Origin: Charina bottae
Taxonomy: Eukaryota; Chordata; Lepidosauria; Squamata; Charinaidae
Direction of reading: 5' to 3'
Length of the DNA: 64,000 nucleotides
NCBI GenBank assembly: GCA_023362775.1
Contig: JALMGJ010000006.1
Coordinates: 11,302,501-11,366,500 of the forward strand
Part shown: positions 1 through 10,806 of the stretch, one piece after another
Layout: every line of letters begins with the position of its first letter
Position numbering within the stretch: the first letter of the stretch is position 1
Notes under the pieces: model-generated
Database searches by the model: none
The model's input: only the letters and a program-made list of their open reading frames with translations
What the model was told of the DNA's origin: nothing
Made by a program: the position numbers and the translations under genes

Positions 1-1035
1 ACTGATCCTGCTTCCGTATCAGCTTGTATTTTTCAATCTGTCATGTTAAGCTGTCAGAAGGGGCGATTATACCCATGTTTCATGTTTTGAAATGTGCGTT
101 CCCACCGACGATAGTTTTCAAAAGCTTTTCTTCCAAGGGTTCTGCTGAAAGATTATCCCTAAGAAAGCTGATGTGAATATTATTACTGGCATAAACCTGG
201 TAATAAAAACCATAACGTGTTTTAGGTAAAGACGTTTGAGAGATATGCAGGGTTATAAATATAAGAGTGTAAGGCTGGATAGAATTTTGAGTCTTTTGTT
301 TTGTTTTGTTTTTTTTAACTGTCAGCTCTGTGGTTTATTCAGCATGAAATCAGGGGGGAAAATGGGGCAAGAAGAGACAGTTTCTGTCTATATAAAATAA
401 TAAAAATAGTGAGAAAATCACCAAAGAAACCTTGGGAGTTCACCAGAGAGGGAGGAAAATGTATTATATTTTCAGCAATACGGCAAAAGATAATTATTTA
501 TACACTGCAAAGCTAGGCACCTTTACTCCAAAGTAAATCTCGCAGAATTCAATGGAACCTCTTAGAAGACTTGCATAGGATGGGAACCATGACATTTATT
601 ATGCATGCTAACATTTCAAATATAGCATTTGAAGGCAGAATTACTATTTAGAGTATTAGGTTGCCACAGGAAATGTCAGCTCTGTTGTGAGATTCTCTTT
701 CCCTTTCATAACACAGAAAGATTTAGTAGCTGCATTTGCACAAATGAGCAAAGCTTTATTTTAATCTTGGCCAGTGTCCCCTTCACACACACACCCAACT
801 TAATGTGTTGTGTGAATCCAGCTCATTTGGTTTGTTATAGTTCAGTGCATTATGCAAACCCAGATAATCTGTTAGTTCAGTCAACATGTGAAGCATGTTA
901 TGCAGATGCAGGCATAAGTCAGATGTGGAGTTAGGGATGGTTAGTTTTGGTTCAACCAACTTCTCCTGTTCAGGTGTATAATATGAGCACAGAAGAGATG
1001 TTAGTTAAGTGCCATTAATTCAAGATTGAGCCCAA
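1..1035. other. No gene recognised
   Basis: AT-rich sequence with only short chance frames and a T-rich run near 300-317. The motif TTAATGTGTTGTGTGAATCC near 801-820 recurs in reverse complement around 32048-32068, which suggests a low-copy interspersed repeat that I cannot name. No exon, RNA gene or transposon protein is visible. Confidence 0.5.
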
Positions 1036-1860
1036 CTCTAACTTAGGCGCCAGAAACTATAGGGACAAATGCTCACCATCTCAACTTCTCCCCATGGAGA
1101 ATCTGTAGCTCTTCCAATAACATTCAAATGTTCTCCTTGATCCCATCCATCCATCCATCCATCCGTCCACCCACCCATTTTATCTATTGTTTTCCCCTTC
1201 TTCTGCCTCTTAATCTGGCCAAGCAGTTTTTTTTCCTCGTCCATCATCTGCTCACATCACATGACCAAAATATGTGAGTTCCTGCTAGTTAATCATGCTC
1301 AAGGAAGCAGTCAGCCCGTATTTGGTCCAAGATTGACCGGTTTGTTCTTGCAGTCCATGCTACTCTTAGTAACTTCTTCAACTCCATAATTTGAAGTTAT
1401 CTAATTTTTCTCACTATTTATCCATGTTCAGCTTTCACAGCTGTACAATAACATGGGGAAAAAAAACACTGCTTTAACTATTCTGATCTTTGTTCTCATA
1501 CCAAAACTCTTACCCTTCATGATCTTGCCTCAAGTTTGCCATTGCCTTCCTCTCTAGGATTAATCTCTGTCCACTTTTATCTATTCTTGAGCCCAAGAAA
1601 ACAAAACCCTCTACTCCCTTCACTTATTTGCTGTCCACTGTAAGTTCACAAAATATGCTGAAGTTGTCTTTAATTTCAGCTAACCAAAGTAGTGTGGTCT
1701 GCATATCTCAAATTATTAGTATTTCAACCACCAAAATTTCATTCAACTTGTTATCCCTTCCAACTCTGCTATTCTTATAAGACATTTGATCTAGAAATTC
1801 AACAGCTGTGGGGACAAATACATTCTTTTCTCACCCCGTTAATGATTTTGAGATATTTCC
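1036..1860 (-). mobile_element. Decayed RTE-type LINE fragment (antisense)
   Basis: Read on the minus strand, broken frames give RTE/BovB-like C-terminal words: LTYFGHVM near 1260-1285 (BovB counterpart YFGHLMRR) and LEELQ followed by a W-x-AFV ending near 1065-1110. The stretch around 1690-1745 resembles the RTE region just after the reverse-transcriptase active site. Many stops and frameshifts mean it is long dead. An ATCC microsatellite lies inside it. The RTE assignment rests on remembered family motifs and is moderate; the limits are approximate. Confidence 0.45.
1143..1178. repeat. (ATCC)n microsatellite, imperfect
   Basis: Five clean ATCC units followed by variants (CGTCC, ACCC). It lies within the decayed RTE fragment. 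Confidence 0.85.
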
Positions 1861-3866
1861 ATTTTACAATTCCTTCTTTTTCACTGTAAAGATTCCTCAG
1901 AAGAATAATGAGGTATTCTGATGCACATATTAGTCATAATATGTTCCACATTCTGACATGATTTATACAATTTAAGGATTTGATTAGTAAATAAAGCAAG
2001 GTAAACCTCCTTCTTAAATTCTCTTGCTTCTTCCACCAGCAGCAGTTTTACTTTTTAAGCATTTATTTTCTCTGCACTCTAACTTTTAGCTCCAAGCTAT
2101 TTTAAACACAAATCTCTTAGCAAGTTATATTAACTTAAGATTCATGTGTACTTGGCATGCACACACATCTCTATGTTGCTAAATGCTAGAACTATTTCTA
2201 TCCAGAGTTAAGGAACGACAGGAGGTTATACTGGCCAGCATCCCTCCATCAATCATACTGGCAGCTTGTGGCCTGCTGGCAGATAAACCTTTGATCTTCT
2301 TCTCTTCTGCCATCTTCTTCTCCATCTTCTGCTCCACAGAACTTTCTGTGGTGAGAAAGGTCCTGCAGTGCCTCCTTCATCTTGTTTCTTTGGGTGATAC
2401 CTGAACATTTCTTTTTGGCAATCTTCCCATTTGCTCACAAATGAATCCAACTCTGGTTCACCAGGCAATATTGGGGTTTATTAAAACAACAACCTACTTC
2501 AGCAACCAGTGGCTTCATTCAACCAATGGCTGAAATCTAAATCATTTCAGCCATTTTAGTTGCCAGCCATTTCCTCCATTTCCAACCATCTCTTCTCCAG
2601 CTCTCCTGCCCAGTCTTCTCTGATGGTGTTCAAAACTCTAACTCTAATACCACTGGGGCATCTGACTCACATAGCAGCCCACTCACAGCCTCTCCTTCTC
2701 CTAAGAGCTTTCCTATGAGAATCTAAAGCAGCACCTACTCACAGCTCCTTATCAGCAAAACAAGCACAAACTCGTTTTCCTGTGAGTGTCTGTGTGGATG
2801 CATGGATTTGTGAAAAGCCGGCAAGATGCTATGGTGGAGAGCATTCCATCACCCATGAGAATACTTAGACAGACTAGCAGTCAAAAAGAGATAAGCTGAA
2901 CCACCTGTTACAGATATAAGTTCAACCATCTATGACAGAAGAGCAAAGCTTTTCTTGACACTGGCCTACCATTTTCAGCTCCAGTACTGACACTTTCTCC
3001 AATGTGGACTGATTCAGATTTCTGCTCTGCATACATTGGGTTGTCTACCTGACCTGGAATACCACTCCTGGGAATCAGGCAGAAAATAATCTTTTCCAGC
3101 ATCATTTTTAAAATCTAAAGTCTGGGTGATTCCTGCTTCCTTGAACAAGCCCTGTGCTACAGAGCTTGACAAAAATAAATTAACATGAAATAAAAGTCTT
3201 AACATGGCCCCTGGCTTGAAAAGGTTGATTACACCAGCTGTAGTGCAAGTAGACTTTCAAGGTTTAGGTTATATATCTTCTCCACCCAAATTTCCTTTTG
3301 CCCCCTCCTCAACCTATAGCTGATGATAAAATGCACTAAGCAACATGCCAAAAACGAAGCACTGAAATAACATGCTGGGCCACAGACAGAATGTAGCTAC
3401 TCACACAGACAGCTTTCATGTTTGGATTAAACACAGATCTAGGCATAAGCTGGAATTAAAGCAAGAATACTTCCTGCATGATTTAAGCATGACAGATTCA
3501 TTCTGAGTCCACCCATTATACTGAGATATGCACAGCACACACACACACAATTTGTAGAAATATATGTATACTGAAAAAAGTATATTTCATATAAAAGTCG
3601 TAATCAAATAATACAAGACCTGTTGTTTGCTTCCATGTAAATGTTTCTAGCATTTCCCTATAGACTTCGTAGGATGGAATAAACTCAAGGAATGTGGTGG
3701 ATTTCGGCAATGCCACTGGTTCTCAGGAAGGAGGGAGCACATTCCAAGAAGGGGGACAAGATAAAAGGAAAAATAGTCCAGGGGGCAGTTGTGGGAAAAC
3801 TAAGAGGTTCAGAATAGCCCTGCCCTAGAGTCTCCCAGCTCTAAAGCTCTAAAGCTCAGCTCTAAG
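1861..3866. other. No gene recognised
   Basis: About 2 kb with no frame resembling a known protein and no obvious repeat family. It holds short CA runs near 3537-3550 and an imperfect repeat of the word GCTCTAA near 3837-3866, just before the BovB copy. I see no splice-bounded open exon with a recognisable product. Confidence 0.45.
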
Positions 3867-3867
3867 C

Positions 3868-4534
3868 TGAGCTATTTAAAATCCTAAAAGATGATGCTGT
3901 TAAAGTGCTGCACTCAATATGCCAACAAATTTGGAAAACTCAACAGTGGCCACAGGATTGGAAAAGGTCAGTTTACGTTCCAATTCCAAAGATAGGCAAT
4001 GCCAAAGAATGTTCAAACTACCGTACAATTGCGCTCATTTCACATGCTAGCAAGGTTATGCTCAAAATCCTACAAGCTAGGCTTCAGCAGTATGTGAACC
4101 GAGAACTACCAGAAGTGCAAGCTGGGTTTCGAAGAGGCAGAGGAACTAGAGATCAGATTGCCAACATTCGCTGGATCATGGAAAAAGCAAGAGAGTTCCA
4201 GAAAAACATCTACTTCTGCTTCATTGACTACGCTAAAGCCTTTGATTGTGTGGATCACAACAAACTGTGGCAAAGTCTTAAAGAGATGGGAGTACCAGAC
4301 CACCTTACCTGTCTCCTGAGAAACCTGTATGCGGGTCAAGAAGCAACAGTTAGAACCGGACATGGAACAACCAACTGGTTCAAAATTGGGAAAGGAGTAC
4401 GACAAGGCTGTATATTATCACCCTGCTTATTTAACTTATATGCAGAGTACATCATGAGAAATGCCGGGCTGGATGAGTCACAAGCCAGAGTTAAGATTGA
4501 GGGAGAAATATCAACAACCTCAGATATGCAGACG

Positions 4535-4536
<2 letters not shown>
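3868..4536 (+). pseudogene. BovB (RTE) LINE reverse transcriptase, 5' fragment, interrupted
   Basis: The open frame from about 3872 encodes the central reverse-transcriptase domain of a BovB LINE, the RTE-clade retrotransposon shared by squamates and ruminants. Visible motifs are the NYRTIALIS block, the GFRRGRGTRDQI block, motif A FIDYAKAFDCVDH, motif B GVRQGCILSPCLFNLY, and, after a small frameshift near 4505, NNLRYADD, the catalytic motif C. The reading stops exactly at YADD, where a (ATC)14 tract and an oppositely oriented LINE begin. The rest of this BovB resumes at 7365. The 5' end, including the endonuclease domain, is missing, so this was a 5'-truncated copy. It is a dead fossil; no host role is implied. 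Confidence 0.93.

Positions 4537-4576
<40 letters not shown>
4535..4576. repeat. (ATC)14 microsatellite, 3' tail of the antisense LINE
   Basis: Fourteen perfect ATC units. On the minus strand this is (GAT)14 directly after the 3' untranslated end of the inserted LINE, so it is best read as that element's simple-repeat tail. The first unit overlaps the GAT codon of the BovB YADD motif. Confidence 0.9.
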
Positions 4577-4622
4577 GGCAATCACTCGTAGCCGAGTAAG
4601 ATTGTCTTCCAAAGGTAAAATT

Positions 4623-7361
4623 TTAACAGTGGATCCGTAAGTGGCTATAAAGGCCAATTCTGGATCCGCACAACCTCCCACAATGAGGGCATAGGTTTCC
4701 AGGTGGGAGACGGTCATGATGAGGGTTTGCCTGATGTGCCTTCCTTTTAGCTCTTTTCTCCCTTTCGCCCTGTACTCGTGCTTCTTCAAAGTCCATAGCG
4801 CCATTAATAAAGGCTGACCTCCATTTGAAACACTCATGAGTTAGGGCTTCCCAGTTCTCAATGCTGACATTACATTTTTTTAAATTAGTTTTGAGAGTAT
4901 CTTTGAATCTCTTTTGCTGTCCACCAATATTCCGTTTTCCATTCTTAAGTTGGGAGTAAAGTAGCTGCTTTGGAAGACGGTGGTCAGGCATTCGAACAAC
5001 ATGACCGGTCCAGCGAAGTTGATGTTGGATGATCATTGTTTCAATGCTGGTGGTTTTCGCTTCTTCTAATACGCTAACATTAGTCCGCCTATCTTCCCAA
5101 GTAATTTGCAGAATTTTTCGGAGGCAGCGTTGATGGAATCTTTCAAGAAGTTGGAGGTGGCGTTTGTAGAGGGTCCATGTTTCACATGTGTACAGAAGGG
5201 TTGGTAGTACAATGGCTTTGTAAACAAGCATTTTGGTCTCCCTGCAAATGTCCCGATCCTCAAACACTCTACGCTTCATTCGGGAGAAAGCTACACTCGC
5301 AGAGCTCAGGCGATGCTGAATTTCAGCGTCGATGTCGGCTTTTGTAGATAGATGGCTGCCGAGATAAGAAAAGTGGTCGACATTTTCTAGTGACACACCT
5401 TTAAGCTGGATTGATGGCGCTGCGGAGGGATTGGTTCGAACTTGCTGGTAAAGCACTTTGGTTTTTTTAATGTTAATCGAGAGGCCGAGCTTTTCATATG
5501 CTTCTGCAAAGATGTTTAGGATAGTTTGAAGATCTTCCTCGGAGTGTGCACAGACTACGTTATCATCAGCATATTGAAGTTCTATAACAGAAGTTGTAAT
5601 TAGCTTATTTTTTGCTTTCAGCCTACTAAGATTAAAAAGCTTTCCATCTGTTCGATATATAATTTCTACACCAGTAGGAAGTTTCTCTTCAACAAGGTGT
5701 ATAATCATAGCGATGAAGATAGCGAATAAGGTTGGAGCAATAACACATCCCTGTTTAACGCCGGATTCCACTTTAAATGGATCGCTTTGAGAGCCATTGT
5801 TATTCAGGATTGTTGCCATCATGTCATCATGGAGTAGCCGCAAGATGTTCACAAATTTATCAGGGCATCCGATTTTCAGAAGGATGGTCCAGAGAGCAGT
5901 ACGATTTACAGTATCAAAAGCTTTAGTCAGATCAATAAACGCCATGTACAGAGGGCGGTTTTGCTCCTTGCATTTTTCTTGAAGCTGTCGTGCAGTGAAG
6001 ATCATATCCACTGTTCCCCTGGAAGGGCGGAAGCCATTTTGCGTTTCAGGGAGGATGTCTTCTGATACAGATAGGAGACGGTTTGCGATGATCTTTGCCA
6101 GGATTTTGCCTGCTGTGGCTAGAAGGGAGATGCCTCGATAGTTTCCACAGTCTGTTCTATCACCCTTTTTAAAGAGAGTGATAATTATGGCATCCCTAAA
6201 GTCTGCTGGAATCTCCTCCCTCATCCAGATTTTTTCAATGAGCTTATGAAGTTGTTGTGTAAGTTCAGGCCCGCCTTCTTTAAAGACTTCAGCAGGAATC
6301 CCATCAGGTCCACTAGCTTTGTTATTTTTCATTTGTTTAGTGGATTTACTGACTTCCTCCAAACTAGGGGGTACTGAAAGCTCATCTCTTATTTGTTTTT
6401 GCGGGATTTGCAAGAAGACTTCATCAGCCACAGTAGAGTGATGATTAAGGAGATTGTAGTAGTGCTCTTTCCAGCGCAGTGCAATAGACTCTTTGTCCTT
6501 AAGAAGTTTAGCACCATATACTGAGCGTAAGGGATTTGTACCATGGTCTGTTGGTCCATAGATGGCCTTTATGGCATTAAAAAAGCCCCATGCATCATGA
6601 GCATCTGCAAAATGTTGGGTTTCTTGGGCTTTTTTTATCCACCATATGTTCTTAAGTTCTCTAGTTCTTCTTTGGACTTCTGCCTTTGCACTGGCGTAGA
6701 TTTTTTTCTTAACAGCACAGTTAATATCTTTTTGCCATATCCGGAAGGCTTTTCTTTTCTTGTCAATAATATGTTCAATCTCACTATCGTTCTCATCAAA
6801 CCAGTCCTGATGTCTCTTAGTTTGGTATCCGATAGTTTGTTCACAGGCTGAAATAATAGAAGTCTTCAATTTAATCCAGTGTTCCTCAACATTTTCAGGA
6901 AGTTCCATAGGCAGATGTTCCTTGAGAGTTGATTGAAAGCAAGCTTGTTTAATAGAATCTTGAAGGGCCAGTGTATTCATTTTATGCCTTGGTTTTCTTC
7001 CTTGGAGCCTACGATGAGGGACAATCTTTATGGCCATCGTGGATTGAATTAATCGATGGTCTGTCCAGCAGTCATCGGCGCTCGTCATGGCTCTGGTGAG
7101 AAGTACATCGCGGCGATCTCTAGCACGGACAATTACATAATCTAAAAGATGCCAGTGCTTCGACCGTGGGTGCTTCCATGATGTTTTAAATTTATTTTTC
7201 TGGCGAAAGAGTGTGTTAGTAATGACAAGGTTATGCTCTGCACATTTAGTCAGAAGTAAGATTCCATTCATGTTGCTGTTGTCAACTCCTTCTTTCCCAA
7301 TAATCCCTGGCCACAAATCAAAGTCACGCCCAACTCTTGCATTGAAATCGCCCAGGAGGAT
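4623..7361 (-). CDS. LINE endonuclease (partial)-reverse transcriptase-zinc finger polyprotein, uninterrupted frame
   Basis: An open frame of about 912 codons runs from the BovB junction to a TAA stop without a nonsense codon or frameshift. It begins inside the AP-like endonuclease with LLGDFNARVG, and the endonuclease end is seen as WTDHRLI. The reverse transcriptase follows: NKASGPDGIP, NYRGISLLA, NGFRPSRGT, motif A FIDLTKAFDTV (about residue 458 counted from the first TTG/Leu at 7316), motif B GVKQGCVIAPTLF, motif C QYADDNVV (about 580), motif D and the FSYLGSHLS block. The last 25 residues hold a C-x2-C-x12-H-x3-H finger, a likely nucleic-acid binding module. The frame has no start of its own because the 5' end is lost, so it is unlikely to be expressed as an active protein. 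Its intactness implies recent insertion. It could be Ingi/Vingi-like or another I/Jockey-group clade. Confidence 0.9.
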   Translation of the reverse strand: MLLGDFNARVGRDFDLWPGIIGKEGVDNSNMNGILLLTKCAEHNLVITNTLFRQKNKFKTSWKHPRSKHWHLLDYVIVRARDRRDVLLTRAMTSADDCWTDHRLIQSTMAIKIVPHRRLQGRKPRHKMNTLALQDSIKQACFQSTLKEHLPMELPENVEEHWIKLKTSIISACEQTIGYQTKRHQDWFDENDSEIEHIIDKKRKAFRIWQKDINCAVKKKIYASAKAEVQRRTRELKNIWWIKKAQETQHFADAHDAWGFFNAIKAIYGPTDHGTNPLRSVYGAKLLKDKESIALRWKEHYYNLLNHHSTVADEVFLQIPQKQIRDELSVPPSLEEVSKSTKQMKNNKASGPDGIPAEVFKEGGPELTQQLHKLIEKIWMREEIPADFRDAIIITLFKKGDRTDCGNYRGISLLATAGKILAKIIANRLLSVSEDILPETQNGFRPSRGTVDMIFTARQLQEKCKEQNRPLYMAFIDLTKAFDTVNRTALWTILLKIGCPDKFVNILRLLHDDMMATILNNNGSQSDPFKVESGVKQGCVIAPTLFAIFIAMIIHLVEEKLPTGVEIIYRTDGKLFNLSRLKAKNKLITTSVIELQYADDNVVCAHSEEDLQTILNIFAEAYEKLGLSINIKKTKVLYQQVRTNPSAAPSIQLKGVSLENVDHFSYLGSHLSTKADIDAEIQHRLSSASVAFSRMKRRVFEDRDICRETKMLVYKAIVLPTLLYTCETWTLYKRHLQLLERFHQRCLRKILQITWEDRRTNVSVLEEAKTTSIETMIIQHQLRWTGHVVRMPDHRLPKQLLYSQLKNGKRNIGGQQKRFKDTLKTNLKKCNVSIENWEALTHECFKWRSAFINGAMDFEEARVQGEREKRAKRKAHQANPHHDRLPPGNLCPHCGRLCGSRIGLYSHLRIHC

Positions 7362-7364
7362 TTA

Positions 7365-7746
7365 ATTGATGCTTTCGAACTGTGGTGCTGGAGAAGACTC
7401 TTGAGAGTCCCTTGGACTGCAAGGAAGTCAAACCAGTCAATCCTAAAGGAAATCAACCCTGACTGCTCATTGGAAGGACAGATGCTGAAGCTGAATCTCA
7501 AATACTTTGGCCACCTAATGCGAAGAGAGGACTCCCTGGAAAAGACCCTGATGCTGGGAAAGACTGAAGGCAAAAGGAGAAGGGGATGGCAGAGGATGAG
7601 ATGATTAGATAGCATCACCGATGTAATGAACATGAATTTGAGTAAACTCCGAGAGACAGTGGAGGACAGGAAGGCCTGGCGTGCTATGGTCCATGAGGTC
7701 ATGAAGAGTCGGACATGACTAAACGACTGAACAACAACAATAAAAA
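7365..7746 (+). pseudogene. BovB (RTE) LINE C-terminus and 3' end, second half
   Basis: BovB resumes in frame with IDAFELWCWRRLL, then VPWTARKSNQSILKEI, YFGHLMRREDSLEKTLMLGK, an internal TGA where the family has RW, and the terminal KLRETVEDRKAWRAMVH and MKSRT words. It ends in the AACAACAACAA-type tail normal for BovB. Between YADD at 4536 and this point the family has roughly 140 residues, so about 0.4 kb of BovB is missing at the insertion. A G-rich stretch at 7560-7600 encodes the KRRRG segment. Confidence 0.92.
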
Positions 7747-8540
7747 GAGTCTCCCAGGTTATGTCCCCTTAGGTTAGTTAGAGTAGCTTTAGTCTGGCAA
7801 GATTCTGTCTATACGGTGTGAGCAAATAAAGAACTGAAGTTTGGCTGGAATGGTTCTTGGTCGTTCTTGGGCTCGGCCTGACAAGGAGGAAAGACAATTC
7901 TGTCCCATCCTATGAATCGTGTGTGTGTGAGAGAGAGCACATGTGTATCTCAGTATAATGGATGGGTTCAGAATGAAGGCATGGGGTATCTTTCCCTGTT
8001 TTGAGACCAGCTCTGACACTACCTTGCTTCATAAGGATGCATGACTCCCATTCACTGCCATCAGGACCAGAACATAACATCTCTCAAAATGAATTCATTC
8101 AAGAGCACAACCACATTAAAAAAAATGCTTTTGCACAAATGGGATGGGGGGAAGAAGTGTGGCTTTAATGATTTATTTCTCTCAATTTGTCTTTAGCATG
8201 CCATTTCATTCTTTCAAAAAAAGAAACAGTAAAAAGAAAGGTATTAAGTTTCCCACTTCTGCTGAGAAAAGAAACTGATCCTGGGGCAATTCAAGGAGAT
8301 GGTTTAAGGGGCATTTGAAGCAAGTTAGTCATCACAACAGTCAACAGAGAGTAATAAAATGAGGCAGGAGAAAGTATTTTGGAAAGCCTTAATAGCATTC
8401 TTTGACTGCCCACACTTATGTTCATGCTTTGCCTAACTAAACTGAACATTCCAGAGGTGCAATTTAATGTTATCACCATTGGTCCTCCCTGTTGCTTCCC
8501 TCAAATCACCATAGATCAGTTTAGAAAAAAAGAAAAAGAA
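7747..8540. other. No gene recognised
   Basis: Unassigned sequence with a short GT/GA run at 7920-7940. No coding or repeat family was identified. The A- and G-rich stretch at 8523-8556 directly precedes the L1 fragment. Confidence 0.45.
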
Positions 8541-8556
8541 AGAAAGAAAACTGGAG

Positions 8557-9127
8557 AAAAGAAGGGACTTGACTTACTCTACCATTGAGTGAAGTTTCCA
8601 TAAAAACTACCGTCTCAACCACAGCGAGATTATTGTACGCACAAAGATGGAAAGATTCGGCAATACCTACAATGGAGGAATGGTTGGTGAAGATGATAGA
8701 ACTTGCTGAGATGGCCAAATTGACCTGCTTGATTAGAGAAAAGACAATATCTTTATTGCTGACTGGAATATGTATTGCTGACTGGAAACCCCTTATGGAC
8801 TTTTTGTGTAAAACAGAAAAAAATGAATCAATGGTTTTGATGATTAGATAGGATAGATTATAGAAAGAAGAGAGTCACAATGTAACTTTACATTGTAAGA
8901 GGTAAATCTACAATTATACTTATAACTGCTGAAAAGAAGATCGGAAGCCATTTTATATCTTTTTTCTTTCTTTTTTTCTTTTTCTTCTACCTTTTTTTCC
9001 TTTCTTTTTCACTTTAGCTTTCTCTTTTATTTATTTCTTTTTCTATTTTCCTTCAGACTTTATTTTAGTCTGCATTAATTTTTACTCTTGTTACTTAAAA
9101 CTTCCAATAAAATTATATTAAAAAACT
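8557..9127 (+). mobile_element. L1 LINE 3' end with ORF2 C-terminus
   Basis: A frame at 8585-8851 reads ARLLYAQRWKD, IPTMEEWLVKM, ELAEMAKLTCLIREK and a DWKPLMDFL word, which is the C-terminal end of squamate L1 ORF2. It is followed by a pyrimidine-rich 3' untranslated region starting GATCGGAAGCC near 8938 and ending CCAATAAAATTAT near 9104-9116, then a short A-run. The 3' end layout (CGGAAG word, T/C-rich middle, AATAAA) matches the L1 ends at 23131 and 45678. 5'-truncated; I did not find a convincing target duplication. Confidence 0.85.
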
Positions 9128-9526
9128 ATGGCCTCAAAGCTGAGTTGATTTATTGCTGTCACCACTGGGGTTCTTGTGGGAAATGCAGTAGATCTTGGAC
9201 TTTCTCTTAAAGTGCCCCGACCCTCCGTTCCATTTCTCCACTGGTGAACATTCTCACTTCAGCCAGACTCCAATCTCTCCTGAACAGGGTTCTTGCCTCA
9301 CCCCACTTCTCAGCAACTTCCTTTTGTTGTTTTCTACTATATATTTGGGGATTGATACCATGAGGACAATTATGGGTTGATTTCATACTGCGTTTGAGGG
9401 ATTGGGGAAGGGAAATGGTTGTGTGGAACAGCAATTCGATGGATGGAGTGAGGGGTCCTTGCACATGTTTCAGGATGGGGTGGGAAGGGTTTGTGTGAAG
9501 GCCTGGTTTTTTCATTCTGCAATGAA
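9128..9526. other. No gene recognised
   Basis: About 400 bp between the L1 end and the left arm of the inverted repeat. Nothing identifiable. Confidence 0.4.
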
Positions 9527-9684
9527 ATTTCTGTACCCAGATAAGCCTACAGAAGGGCCCATCACTGTCACATCATTTGGAGTCGTCTTGATACCTAATT
9601 GACCACAGTAAAGCCTTGGGCAAAAGAAAGGAAAACCAGCATCAGTGACAGTCTGTTTTAGACAAATGAAGAGTTCTCAGAACC
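9527..9684 (+). repeat. Left arm of a 158-bp inverted repeat
   Basis: This arm is the reverse complement of 10807-10964 with only four differences by hand alignment, about 97 percent identity. Both arms are exactly 158 bp with no gaps. Similarity stops sharply on the outer side. I do not recognise the arm as a known repeat and did not see it elsewhere in the window. Confidence 0.9.
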
Positions 9685-10806
9685 AGCCTCCCTGTTTTTT
9701 TCCCCCCACATCTCTCTTATATCCCAAGGATGAACAATTCCCCCAACATTGTGGTAGATCTTTCTCAAATTGAGAAGTTTGGGCAGCCAGAGAGGTCTCA
9801 ATGGGATGGAAACATGGGAGTCTGCAGGTGGGGCAAAGAAGTCAAGAGACATAATATATCATCATGCAAATGACATCATGGTGTGCATGACATCATGGTG
9901 TGCATGACAGATACCTCTGCAATCTCCAATGGACATGCAAGCTCAGTAACACTACCAAGAGAAATTTAAAAGAAATTCTCAAGCAGAATTCGAGAAGCAG
10001 GTGGAAAAACAGAAGCCTCTTTCACAGGGGAAGGCAATGTCTGAGAAACTGCAAGGTACAGCATTACTACAAGCCAACTGAATGAAAAAAAAAAGGCAAA
10101 TCTAGAGAATGGGGTTTGCCTCAATGCACTCTATGTACTGGTTTCATTGCAGGCCCTTTTGTTTACTTGAATCATAGATCAGGTTGTTATGGAAAGGGAG
10201 GAGGTAGGGAAAAAAGCTTCTTTTTCATCCTTCTTGAGCAGAACACACCTTCATCATATTTCAAAAGAGGCAATTAATTATTAACAGGATGGCAATGCTG
10301 AATAATCAAAGGGATATAATGTCACAAGAGGAACAGGAACAATTATCTGGTGCAAAACGTCTTAACAGGCCCTTGTTTTCAAATCCTCGAACTGCATTTG
10401 CTGCCCCAGTCGACTACATCCTATTTCTAGCTTGTAAACAGATAATCTGGTTTCCAAAGTCCTTTTCCATTCAGGGCTGGCTTGAGTTTGTGTGCATGTG
10501 TGTGTTTTCAAAGCCCAGAGAAAAGATAATGTTGGAGCAAAAGACTTCCTCCACAGATAAGGATAGCATTGTTTAAAGATCTATGGCCCAAGTCATCCCC
10601 AGTTAATTTAGACAAAAACTCTAGTCAATGGCTTTATCTTGTGATGTTCATTTCACAGGGTTCAGGGACATTGTTGGCCTTATTTAACAGGAGGAATGCC
10701 TTGTTTATTCACATGTGTGCTGCCTGTTATTGGCAAGCAGGAAGGCAGCGCTGAACCACTTCACAGCTTATGTGGACATGGGAGGGAGTTAAAAAGGAAG
10801 GAAACA
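9685..10806. other. Spacer between inverted-repeat arms
   Basis: A 1122-bp segment with only short frames, the longest about 95 codons at 10289-10576 with no recognised product. It includes a 17-bp direct duplication at 9871-9904. It shows no transposase, so if the arms are terminal repeats the element is non-autonomous. Confidence 0.5.
9871..9904. repeat. 17-bp tandem duplication
   Basis: TGACATCATGGTGTGCA occurs twice back to back. It lies inside the inverted-repeat spacer. Confidence 0.9.

Larger units (their letters stand above)
4535..7362 (-). mobile_element. Non-LTR retrotransposon, 5'-truncated, nested in BovB
   Basis: About 2.8 kb on the minus strand: partial endonuclease, complete reverse transcriptase, C-terminal zinc finger, a 3' untranslated stretch of only about 45 bp, then a (GAT)14 tail. 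BovB sequence abuts both ends, so it inserted into BovB. The 5' end is cut inside the endonuclease domain, as is usual for incomplete target-primed reverse transcription. A C2H2 finger at the C-terminus after the reverse transcriptase recalls Ingi/Vingi-group elements, described from hedgehog and Anolis, but clade assignment needs a phylogeny. A shorter relative lies at 55708-56402. Confidence 0.9.

Noticed and set aside
4520..4837. Aspartate-run frame opposite the LINE 3' end
   Set aside because: The Asp run is (GAT)n, and the remainder is the wrong-frame reading of the LINE C-terminus.
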